Positions 44,989 to 52,505 of a DNA stretch of 64,000 bases are shown piece after piece. The DNA is from JAJRXC01 sp047639555 (GTDB lineage Bacteria > Actinomycetota > Acidimicrobiia > Acidimicrobiales > Aldehydirespiratoraceae): assembly GCA_047639555.1 (NCBI GenBank), contig JBLIOE010000005.1, positions 78,711 to 142,710 on the forward strand, written 5' to 3'. The translations under genes were made by a program, and so were the position numbers. Each line of letters opens with the position of its first letter. Position 1 is the first letter of the stretch. The notes beneath the pieces are model-generated. The model was not told the DNA's origin. It searched no databases and saw only the letters and a list, made by a program, of their open reading frames with translations.

Positions 44989-47900
44989 GTGTTGCAGATT
45001 GCCGACCTCTTTCAGCCCGAGCTCACTGAGCTAAACCGCCTGCCTTCGCGAGCGCCGCTGGTGCCGTATCGCTCGGTCGAGGATGCTCGCGTCGATGGCG
45101 CGTCACCCTGGCGCCGCTCCCTCGACGGCGACTGGCGGTTCCGGCTTGTGGGCCGTCCCGATGCTGCGCCCGCCCGATGGATGCATCCGGCCACGAGTGA
45201 CGATCGGTGGGACGCAATCACCGTGCCGGGGGTTTGGACTCGTCAGGGTCAGTCCGATCTCCCGCACTACACAAACATCGTGATGCCGTGGCCGGATCTG
45301 GATCCGCCGCAGGTGCCGGCCGAGAACCCGACGGGGCTCTACCGCATCACCTTCCGCGTGCCGCGTTCGTGGAGCTCTCGGCGAATCGTTGTTCATCTCG
45401 GCGGCGTCGAAAGCCTGGCCGTGGTGTGGTGCAACGGGGCCTTCGTCGGAATGGGGAAGGACTCTCGCCTCCCGTCGGAGTTCGATCTCACGCCGCATTT
45501 GGTCGAGGGCGACAATCTGCTGGCCGTGATGGCGATTCGTTATTGCGACGCGACATGGATCGAAGATCAGGATCACTGGTGGCACGCCGGGATCCATCGC
45601 TCGTGTTTCATCGAGGCGCGTGGCCAGTCGCGGATCGATGATCTCGTGGTGGCGGCTGACTTCGACCCGGAGACGAAGACCGGCTCATTGCGCGTGATGG
45701 CCGATGTTGCCGGTGCGGCGGGCGCGGTTCGGATCTCTCTCGAGACCGAACGCGGCCGGAAGCTCGCCGGCCCCACAGAGGCAGCGCTTGGAAGCCGCCC
45801 CGCTCCGGATCACCTCTCGCAACTGGTGGCGGCCTACGGATCGACCGCCGGTGTCACCGGTGCTCGCCTTCACGACCTTGACGTTGAGCCGTGGAGTTCG
45901 GATTCGCCCGTTCGGTATCGGGTTATCACGGAGCTGCTCGATGCTCGCGGCAAGGTGCTCGAGGCGCACGCCACGCTCACAGGGTTCCGTCGGGTGGAGG
46001 TCAGCGGCCGCCGCTTGCGGATCAATGGTCAACCAATCGTGATCAATGGTGTGAACCGTCACGACCACCATCACGAGACCGGGAAGACCCTCACCGTCGA
46101 CGAGCTTCGGGCTGATCTCGTCACGATGAAGCGGCACAACATCAATGCCGTTCGGACCGCCCACTACCCCAATGACCACCGCCTGCTCGACCTCTGCGAT
46201 GAGCTCGGCCTCTATGTGGTCGATGAGGCCAACGTCGAGAGTCACGCCCGGCTGTCGTCGCTCACCCAAGACCCTCGTTGGCATCACGCGGTGATCGAAC
46301 GGACGCAGCGGATGGTGTTGCGCGATCGCAACCACCCGAGCGTGATCGGCTGGTCGCTGGGTAATGAGTCCGGCCATGGCGCTTGTCACGATGCCGCTGC
46401 AGCGTGGGTGCGTCGCGTTGACCCGACCCGGTTCGTGCAGTACGAGGGGGCGATCTCTGAGCGGTTCAGCGTCAACCAGCTGCGCAACAGCGGCCGTACT
46501 CGGGAAGCGCCGAACCCCAGCGAACGGTCGACGACCGACGTGGTGTGCCCGATGTACACACCAATCAACGTCATCGTTGAGTGGGCTCGCTGGGCCGAGC
46601 GAACCGAGCTTGATGATCGACCGCTCATCCTGTGCGAGTACTCCCACGCCATGGGCAACTCCAACGGGTCCATCGCCGAGTACATGGATGTGTTCCACGC
46701 CGAGCCCGCGCTGGGCGGCGGCTTCGTGTGGGATTGGCGCGATCAAGGTCTGGCCGAGACCGATGACGCGGGCCGTTTCTACTGGGCCTACGGCGGACAC
46801 TTTGGCGACGAACCGAACGACGTGAACTTCTGTATCAACGGCTTGGTCGGTCCCGATGGGGCCCCGCATCCGGCGTTGAGCGAACTGGCGTGGGCGGCTC
46901 GCCCGGTGGTGGTTGAGCCGATCTCCGGGCGTCGCGTACGCATCACGAATCGGCGACCGTTCACGTCGACTGGCGATCTGCGTCTGCGTTGGTCGCTGGA
47001 GGTCGACGGTGCCGCCGTCGACGAAGGTGTCCTCGACATCGATCTCGCCGCGGGCAAGTCCACCACAATTCGAGTCCCGAGCACCGCCAAGGTTCCGGTC
47101 GGATCGACGGGCTCGCTCATGTTCCGCTGGGCCACCCGTCGAGCATCGGCCTGGGCCGACCGTGGGCATCTGGTGGCCTGGGACCAGGTGCTCCTCGCCG
47201 AGCCCAAGCCGCGGGCGAAGCGGACGGCCCTGCGCCCCGTGTCGGTCGCCATTGGTGAGTCCGGCATCGAGGGGGTGTCGATCGGCGACCGTCTCGTGGT
47301 GGTCGGCGACATCGTGGCTTCGTTCTGGCGGGCACCCACCGACAACGACGGCCTGTCGCAAGGCTGGATGAGTGAGGTGCAAGGGGTTCGCCGCCAGTGG
47401 TTGGGCTGGGGTCTCGACCGATTATCTGTCTACGTCGACGACCTGCGAGACCGCACCACCGACGCCGGTCGAGAGATCACGCTGCGACGACGTCTCGTGG
47501 GCACCGACGCCGAAGCCACGCATCGAACCGTGATCACCATCGACGAACATGGTGTGTCTTTTGCCGAACACATCGTGGTGCCGAAGGCGTGGACCGACAT
47601 CGCTCGCGTCGGCGTACGTTTCGAAGCGCCGGCCGGCCTGGCCCGGCTGGAATGGTTTGGCCGTGGCCCTCACGAGACATACCCCGACCGGCGGGTGAGC
47701 GGATTGATCAGCCGATGGCGGTCAACGATCGCCGAGCAGTACCACCCCTATGTGGTCCCGCAGGAACACGGTGCCCATGCCGACACGCGCTGGTTCTCAC
47801 TCGTTGACGGTCGCGGGCGCGGCCTTCGTGTCGACGCGGAAACGCCGGTGTCTTTCTCGGCCCGCGCCCACCACGATGCCGATCTCGCTGCCGCGGGCAC

Positions 47901-48060
47901 GCTCGCCCCACTGTCGCCCTCGGACACTACTGAGGTGCATATCGACATCACGAGCCGAGGACTGGGCACGGCCGCATGCGGTCCTGACACTCTTCCCGAG
48001 TACCGGGTGAGGTCTGGCCCGTACGCCTGGACCTGGAGCATCTCCGCCCCGGGCGACTGA
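44989..48060 (+). CDS. lacZ: Beta-galactosidase, glycoside hydrolase family 2
   Basis: A 1023-residue enzyme of full LacZ length with the five-domain order: jelly-roll sugar-binding domain, GH2 immunoglobulin domain, TIM barrel, second Ig domain, and the C-terminal beta-galactosidase small chain. The acid/base Glu lies in SLGNESGHG (about residue 460) and the nucleophile Glu in LILCEYSHAMGNS (about 549), close to the positions in E. coli. GVNRHDHHHETGKT is also conserved. There is no signal peptide, so it is cytoplasmic. No permease or repressor lies beside it. The GTG start follows the ribH stop after two bases. Confidence 0.93.
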   Translation: MLQIADLFQPELTELNRLPSRAPLVPYRSVEDARVDGASPWRRSLDGDWRFRLVGRPDAAPARWMHPATSDDRWDAITVPGVWTRQGQSDLPHYTNIVMPWPDLDPPQVPAENPTGLYRITFRVPRSWSSRRIVVHLGGVESLAVVWCNGAFVGMGKDSRLPSEFDLTPHLVEGDNLLAVMAIRYCDATWIEDQDHWWHAGIHRSCFIEARGQSRIDDLVVAADFDPETKTGSLRVMADVAGAAGAVRISLETERGRKLAGPTEAALGSRPAPDHLSQLVAAYGSTAGVTGARLHDLDVEPWSSDSPVRYRVITELLDARGKVLEAHATLTGFRRVEVSGRRLRINGQPIVINGVNRHDHHHETGKTLTVDELRADLVTMKRHNINAVRTAHYPNDHRLLDLCDELGLYVVDEANVESHARLSSLTQDPRWHHAVIERTQRMVLRDRNHPSVIGWSLGNESGHGACHDAAAAWVRRVDPTRFVQYEGAISERFSVNQLRNSGRTREAPNPSERSTTDVVCPMYTPINVIVEWARWAERTELDDRPLILCEYSHAMGNSNGSIAEYMDVFHAEPALGGGFVWDWRDQGLAETDDAGRFYWAYGGHFGDEPNDVNFCINGLVGPDGAPHPALSELAWAARPVVVEPISGRRVRITNRRPFTSTGDLRLRWSLEVDGAAVDEGVLDIDLAAGKSTTIRVPSTAKVPVGSTGSLMFRWATRRASAWADRGHLVAWDQVLLAEPKPRAKRTALRPVSVAIGESGIEGVSIGDRLVVVGDIVASFWRAPTDNDGLSQGWMSEVQGVRRQWLGWGLDRLSVYVDDLRDRTTDAGREITLRRRLVGTDAEATHRTVITIDEHGVSFAEHIVVPKAWTDIARVGVRFEAPAGLARLEWFGRGPHETYPDRRVSGLISRWRSTIAEQYHPYVVPQEHGAHADTRWFSLVDGRGRGLRVDAETPVSFSARAHHDADLAAAGTLAPLSPSDTTEVHIDITSRGLGTAACGPDTLPEYRVRSGPYAWTWSISAPGD

Positions 48061-48087
48061 GTGTCAGCCCGTCTTTGGCGGAAAGAG

Positions 48088-48161
48088 TCGGGTAGGCGGG
48101 ATTTGAACCCACGACCTCCTCGTCCCGAACGAGGCGCGCTACCAACCTGCGCTACTACCCG
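48088..48161 (-). tRNA. tRNA-Pro (anticodon CGG)
   Basis: The minus strand folds as a complete cloverleaf: acceptor CGGGTAG/CTACCCG, D-arm with AGGTTGGTAG, anticodon stem CCTCG/CGAGG with loop TTCGGGA (anticodon CGG, decoding CCG proline), and T-arm with GGTTCAAATCC. The discriminator base is A. The CCA end is not encoded. Confidence 0.95.
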
Positions 48162-48207
48162 TATTGCAGAAGCATGAGGTTAGCGCCCACTTCCCCCAAC
48201 CGGTCGC

Positions 48208-48258
48208 GGTTCTGTGACGAGTTACCCGTCTACCAGGCGGGTAACTCGTCACAGAACC
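48208..48258. terminator. 21-bp perfect hairpin after tRNA-Pro and response-regulator genes
   Basis: Arms 48208-48228 and 48238-48258 are perfectly complementary with a 9-base loop. The hairpin lies 14 bases past the 3' end of the response-regulator gene (minus strand). It shares the outer sequence GTTCTGTGA/TCACAGAAC with the hairpin at 34805-34853. The gap 48162-48272 holds nothing else. Confidence 0.7.
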
Positions 48259-48272
48259 AAAGAGGGTGGGGG

Positions 48273-48662
48273 TTAGGAGGCGGCTTCGGTGGGGACGTTG
48301 CCGGCGAGGGCGTTTTCGACGGCGCGGAGGGTGCGGAACGCGTCGAGGGGCTTGACCAGCCAGCCGTCGGCCTTCGCTTCCCGAGCGAGGAAAACGTCGA
48401 CCTCTCGGTCGAGCAGCAACATCACGGGGCGGTCTTCGAGATCGCCCATTCCCACTCGTTGTTTCACAGCGATGCAGGCGGCGATGCCACCCATATTGCC
48501 GATCTGGAGGTCGAGCAGGACGAGCGCCGGGTCGACCTGTGTGATCGCGGGAACCACGTCGGCACCAGACCGCACTCGATGGATGAGGTGGGAGCCGCCC
48601 AAAGCGGCTTCGATATCGTCGACAAGCCAGTCAGCGTCGGTAGCGAGAAGAATGTCCGTCAC
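48273..48662 (-). CDS. Single-domain response regulator (receiver only)
   Basis: A 129-residue CheY-like receiver. The acidic pair lies in ATDADWLVDD, the phosphoacceptor Asp in ALVLLDLQIG (about residue 51), and the switch Lys in DGWLVKPLDAF. There is no output domain. It is divergent from a STAS-domain gene, which suggests a partner-switching or chemotaxis-like circuit; no kinase is nearby. Confidence 0.88.
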   Translation of the reverse strand: MTDILLATDADWLVDDIEAALGGSHLIHRVRSGADVVPAITQVDPALVLLDLQIGNMGGIAACIAVKQRVGMGDLEDRPVMLLLDREVDVFLAREAKADGWLVKPLDAFRTLRAVENALAGNVPTEAAS

Positions 48663-48670
48663 GAGGGCGA

Positions 48671-48676
48671 ATCGTA
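48671..48676 (-). promoter_or_regulatory. -10 box (TACGAT) of the response-regulator gene
   Basis: TACGAT on the minus strand, 8 bases before the GTG at 48662. Confidence 0.4.
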
Positions 48677-48751
48677 CACGTCGACAGGCTTCGGTCCCAT
48701 GTTGGGGGAGGCCATCGGGGCTGCCGCGTGTGGGCAGTGAAGCGAAGGGGT

Positions 48752-48757
48752 TACCAT
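48752..48757 (+). promoter_or_regulatory. -10 box (TACCAT) of the STAS gene
   Basis: TACCAT is followed by 6 bases and the GTG at 48764. This supports that GTG over earlier in-frame starts. Confidence 0.45.
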
Positions 48758-48763
48758 GCGCCG

Positions 48764-49117
48764 GTGCTTGAGATCACCGCCAACCGATCCGACGACGGAA
48801 CTCAGGTCGACCTCTGCCCCGATGGCGAGCTCGATGCCTACTCCGTCGCTCAGTTCCGTGAGGCCTTCGCCGAGCTGGCCGAGGAACCCCGCGTCATCGT
48901 CAACCTCTCCGGCGTGCAGTTCATGGACTCTGCTGGTCTCGGCGCGCTGATCGGCGGCATCCGCCGAATCCGCGAGTCCGAGGGTCGGGTTGTGATCTTC
49001 AGTGATCGCGAGGCCATCACCAAGCTTCTCCATACCACCGGCTTCGATCGCATCGTCCCGGTGAAAAATATCTACGCCGAGGCCATCAGCGCCCTCGACG
49101 AAGACCCCGACGCTTAA
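48764..49117 (+). CDS. STAS-domain anti-sigma-factor antagonist
   Basis: A 117-residue STAS protein of the SpoIIAA/RsbV type. PDGELDAYSVAQFREAFAEL and NLSGVQFMDSAGLGALIGG carry the family core; the Ser of MDSAGLG is the residue phosphorylated by the anti-sigma kinase in known systems. No RsbW-type kinase gene is adjacent. It converges with the ArsA gene. Confidence 0.9.
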   Translation: MLEITANRSDDGTQVDLCPDGELDAYSVAQFREAFAELAEEPRVIVNLSGVQFMDSAGLGALIGGIRRIRESEGRVVIFSDREAITKLLHTTGFDRIVPVKNIYAEAISALDEDPDA

Positions 49118-49129
49118 CCCACGTTCTCG

Positions 49130-50212
49130 CTATTCATCGCCTGCGAGCAGCAGGTCGGCAATCTGCTGCAAGGTGTCGACATCGTGCACGTCGCCCGAGA
49201 GCAGCGGCACCCGAACGACCAGTGCGTCTGGTGCACTCTCGAGGAGCTGTCCTACTCGTTCATCGTCGCCCGCAGCCGCGGCGGCGTGATCCGCAAGCGC
49301 AACGGCCGCGCCGGCTGACGGGGTGTCGAGCAGGTCATCACGGATCTCGTTGGCCCGAGCCGGGGACACCGTGAGCGCGGGAAGCATCCGATTCACGATG
49401 ACGGCCGCCGCGTCGAGGTCGGCCTGGCCGAGGCGGTCGAGAAAGTACTTCGCCTCGGCGAGAGTGTCGGCCCGAGGCGAGGCAACGAGGACGAAGGCGG
49501 TCGGCTCGGCGGACAACAAGGCGAGTGTGGTCTCGGCCCGCTCGCGAAAGCCGTCTTCCATCCCCTGGAAGAGTTGGAAGAACTCGATGGCATCGTCGAC
49601 GACCTCGGCCCCAACGACCCGAGACAACTGACGAACCACGGTGCCCGCCGCTCGGTTTACGGCGCGAAGCAGACCTTGGCTCGGCGAGATCAGCAGCTTG
49701 TAGATCGGGTTGTCGAGCAGGCGGGTGAGGAGCTTCGGTGCTTCGAGAAACGCCAGCGCATCGCGCGTAGGTGGGGTGTCGACCACCACGAGATCCCATT
49801 CGCCTGATGCATGCAACTCCGCCAGCTTCTCGACCGCCATGTAGTCCTGTGTGCCAGAGAGCGTCTCGGAAATGTTGCGATAAAAGCGGTTGGCGAGGAT
49901 CTGCTCGGCCTGTTTGTCGCTCGTTGCGTGGTGACGGACGACATCGTCGAAGGTTGCCTTCGTGTCGAGCATGAGCGCGGCCAGCGTGCCGTCCCACGGT
50001 CCGTCGATAATCGTTGGGTCGTTGCTGAGCGCGGCGATGCCGAGCGCATCAGCGAGGCGCTTGGCCGGGTCGATCGTGACTACGACGGCCCGACGGCCCA
50101 TCGCGGCGGCGGCCATCGCAGTGGCCGCCGCGGTCGTGGTCTTGCCGACGCCACCGGTGCCGCAGCACACGATGACCGACCGTTCGGCCGCAAGCGTGCG
50201 ATAGGTGCTCAT
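49130..50212 (-). CDS. ArsA-family (anion-transporting-like) ATPase, second of pair
   Basis: A 360-residue deviant-Walker ATPase. The P-loop GTGGVGKTTTAAAT lies near residue 18 and IDPAKRLADALG near 46; VVDTPPTRDALAFLEAPKLL is switch II. It matches the paired ArsA-like proteins of actinobacteria (Rv3680/Rv3679 in M. tuberculosis), which have been linked to sensing or detoxification, not to arsenite. It overlaps the upstream partner by four bases, so they probably form a heteromer. Confidence 0.88.
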   Translation of the reverse strand: MSTYRTLAAERSVIVCCGTGGVGKTTTAAATAMAAAAMGRRAVVVTIDPAKRLADALGIAALSNDPTIIDGPWDGTLAALMLDTKATFDDVVRHHATSDKQAEQILANRFYRNISETLSGTQDYMAVEKLAELHASGEWDLVVVDTPPTRDALAFLEAPKLLTRLLDNPIYKLLISPSQGLLRAVNRAAGTVVRQLSRVVGAEVVDDAIEFFQLFQGMEDGFRERAETTLALLSAEPTAFVLVASPRADTLAEAKYFLDRLGQADLDAAAVIVNRMLPALTVSPARANEIRDDLLDTPSAGAAVALADHAAAAAGDDERVGQLLESAPDALVVRVPLLSGDVHDVDTLQQIADLLLAGDE

Positions 50213-51144
50213 GCCCAGTCCTTCAGCGCCTCGATCGAACCGACGGCGGCCTGGGCGAGGGAGTGCAACTCCTCGAGACCGATCTCGGTCGTGAAGAGTT
50301 GTGGGAGGCGTATCTGGGGGAGAGGGAGCTCGTGGTGTAGGCGATCGAGTTGGGTGGCTTGCAGGTTGAGGCGGGATCGACGGAGTTCTGCCGCCAATGC
50401 GATGTCGCGGGCTTCGGCCGATGGCAGCCCGCTTTCGTTCGCGGTGAGGTCGTCGATGGGCGGAAGGATGCCGTTGATGACAACCGGGCCGAGCGCGAGG
50501 CCCACCTCGTCCTCAACCGCGAAAGCGGTCTCGGTGAGTTCGTTGATTGGCGTCTCTTCCGGAATGCTCACGAGCATGGCGCGGCAACGGCGGGAATCTT
50601 CGAGCATCTCCAGGACTTCAATCGCTTGACGGTGTAAGACGCCGGTGCGGGCGGCTTCCTTCACGCCGGCGGGCGCTTGGAGGAATTGGATGGCGTGACC
50701 GGAGGAGGGGGCATCCACAATGATGAGGTCGGCTGCGCCCTGTGATTCGAGCGCCTTCACTCGTCCGAGCACGAGAAGGTCTTTGATACCGGGTGTCGCG
50801 GTGGCCACGATTTCCAGCAATCCGCTCTTCGCCATCCGCTTCGCGATGCGGGCGAAGCCATGGCTCGAGAGCCACTCAACGAGCGCGGCATCTGGCGTGA
50901 TCGAACGGATTTTCACTGAGCCGCCGTCCGCCTCGTCGTAAACGGTGGTCTCCTCGTAGCCTTGTGCCTCGGCACCAAACATTGGTGCCGTTGCCGACCG
51001 GCCGGCCACCTCCACAAGGAGAACCGAGCGGCCGGTCTGGGCTGCAGCCAAGGCCAGGGTTGCGGAGGCTGTGGTCTTCCCGACACCACCCTTTCCTGCC
51101 ACGATGAGGACCCGCGACGATGCAAAAAACTGACCGGGATCCAT
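50209..51144 (-). CDS. ArsA-family ATPase, first of pair
   Basis: A 311-residue P-loop ATPase. VAGKGGVGKTTASATLAL near residue 16 is the deviant Walker A motif and IIVDAPSSGHAIQFLQAP the switch II region. AGGAGGAGA touches the ATG at 51144. Its start region is divergent from the NfeD gene; the two start codons are 26 bases apart. Confidence 0.9.
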   Translation of the reverse strand: MDPGQFFASSRVLIVAGKGGVGKTTASATLALAAAQTGRSVLLVEVAGRSATAPMFGAEAQGYEETTVYDEADGGSVKIRSITPDAALVEWLSSHGFARIAKRMAKSGLLEIVATATPGIKDLLVLGRVKALESQGAADLIIVDAPSSGHAIQFLQAPAGVKEAARTGVLHRQAIEVLEMLEDSRRCRAMLVSIPEETPINELTETAFAVEDEVGLALGPVVINGILPPIDDLTANESGLPSAEARDIALAAELRRSRLNLQATQLDRLHHELPLPQIRLPQLFTTEIGLEELHSLAQAAVGSIEALKDWA

Positions 51145-51170
51145 TCTCCTCCTCGGAGCGGGTGCACACA

Positions 51171-52505
51171 GTGCGTCAACGGCTCACGCTAGCGCTCACG
51201 TTCATCGGCCTGGCAGCGGGCATGCTTGCCTTCATCCCGCCCGCCGGTGCCCAGGACGAGCGCCAGCAAGCCGCCGTCTTCGACATCATTCAGGTTTCGG
51301 GCTTCGTTGATGAGATCGTGGCCGACTTCATCGAGCAATCGATCGCGGGGGCCGAAGAGTCTGGCGCCGGCGGCATCATTCTCCAGATCAATAGTTCGGC
51401 CTCCGTGGTCGACGATGAGCGTCTGCTCGGGTTGGCGCAGCTCATCACCGAATCATCGGTGCCCGTGTACAGCTGGGTGGGCCCGTCGGGCGCTTCGGCC
51501 GAAGGCGGCATCACCCAACTGATGGCGGTGACCGACGAGATCGGCGTGGCCTTCGGTGCCAAGTTCGGCAACACCGGCGAACTCATCGTTGCGGACTTCA
51601 TTTCCGACGAACGAGCCGCGCTACTCGCCGGACTCGAGAACACCACCGTCGACGAGACCGAAGCACTGGCGCTTGGTCTGATCGAACACGAAGCGCCCAC
51701 GCTCGCATTCTTTGCCCTTGGACCGCAGATTGGCGACGAGCTCCCCGGCTTCGAGTCGGTGATTGATACGACGACAGGCGACGAGCCGCTCCGGCAGATC
51801 GCGTCGCCCGTTCGCTTGCGCAAACTCTCCCTCTTCAAGGGCTGGATGCACAGTGTTGCCAGCCCGGCCATGGCCTATCTGCTCTTCATCATCGGCGCCG
51901 CCCTGCTTGTGTTCGAGCTGTACACCGCCGGTATCGGCATCGCCGGTGTTGTCGGTGCGGTCTGTTTCATCCTGGGTTGTTACGGACTCGATGTTCTTCC
52001 CACCCGCCTGTGGGCCGTCGCGTTGTTGGTGATCGCGATGCTCGGATATTGCGTCGACATCCAAACCGGAGTGCCGCGGGCGTGGTCGGTTATCGCCACC
52101 GCCTGTCTCGTGGTCGGATCGCTCTTCCTCTATGAGGGCCACTCGATCTCGTGGATCACGCTTCTGGTTGGCATCCTTGGTTTGGCCACCTCGATGATCA
52201 ACGGCATGCCGGCGATGGTTCGTACCCGTTTCGGCACCCCAACGATCGGCCGAGAGTGGATGGTTGGGATGATGGGTGAGGCCGTTACTGAGGTGAAGAA
52301 GGACGGTGTCGTCATGATCGACGGCGCGCCGTGGCGAGCCATGGTCAACCGAACTACGCCGATTGCCGCGGGTGATCCGGTCCGTGTCGTCGCGATCGAG
52401 GGTCTCTATCTCGAGATCGAACCGGAAGAAGGTGGGGCTCGCGACTATCGCGAGATGCGTCCGTCCTCTGATGAAGACGCGGCCACACTTCCCGCGGCGG
52501 ACTAA
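51171..52505 (+). CDS. NfeD-type membrane protein (ClpP-class serine-protease-like domain)
   Basis: A 444-residue long-form NfeD: signal peptide ending near PAGAQ, a ClpP/crotonase-like domain (residues ~30-200) with GIILQINSSASVVDDER, then a block of four to five helices (LFIIGAALLVFELYTAGIGI), and the C-terminal OB-fold NfeD domain (VGMMGEAVTEVKKDGVVMIDG). Such proteins pair with SPFH/stomatin proteins in membrane quality control; no stomatin gene is adjacent. The protease domain reads S-x-G-A-S in WVGPSGASAEGG, so the Ser is possibly retained. The GTG at 51162 is another possible start. Confidence 0.82.
   Translation: MRQRLTLALTFIGLAAGMLAFIPPAGAQDERQQAAVFDIIQVSGFVDEIVADFIEQSIAGAEESGAGGIILQINSSASVVDDERLLGLAQLITESSVPVYSWVGPSGASAEGGITQLMAVTDEIGVAFGAKFGNTGELIVADFISDERAALLAGLENTTVDETEALALGLIEHEAPTLAFFALGPQIGDELPGFESVIDTTTGDEPLRQIASPVRLRKLSLFKGWMHSVASPAMAYLLFIIGAALLVFELYTAGIGIAGVVGAVCFILGCYGLDVLPTRLWAVALLVIAMLGYCVDIQTGVPRAWSVIATACLVVGSLFLYEGHSISWITLLVGILGLATSMINGMPAMVRTRFGTPTIGREWMVGMMGEAVTEVKKDGVVMIDGAPWRAMVNRTTPIAAGDPVRVVAIEGLYLEIEPEEGGARDYREMRPSSDEDAATLPAAD

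Noticed and set aside
45685..47382. A 565-residue minus-strand open frame opposite lacZ
   Set aside because: It is a shadow of the beta-galactosidase, whose catalytic motifs are on the plus strand.
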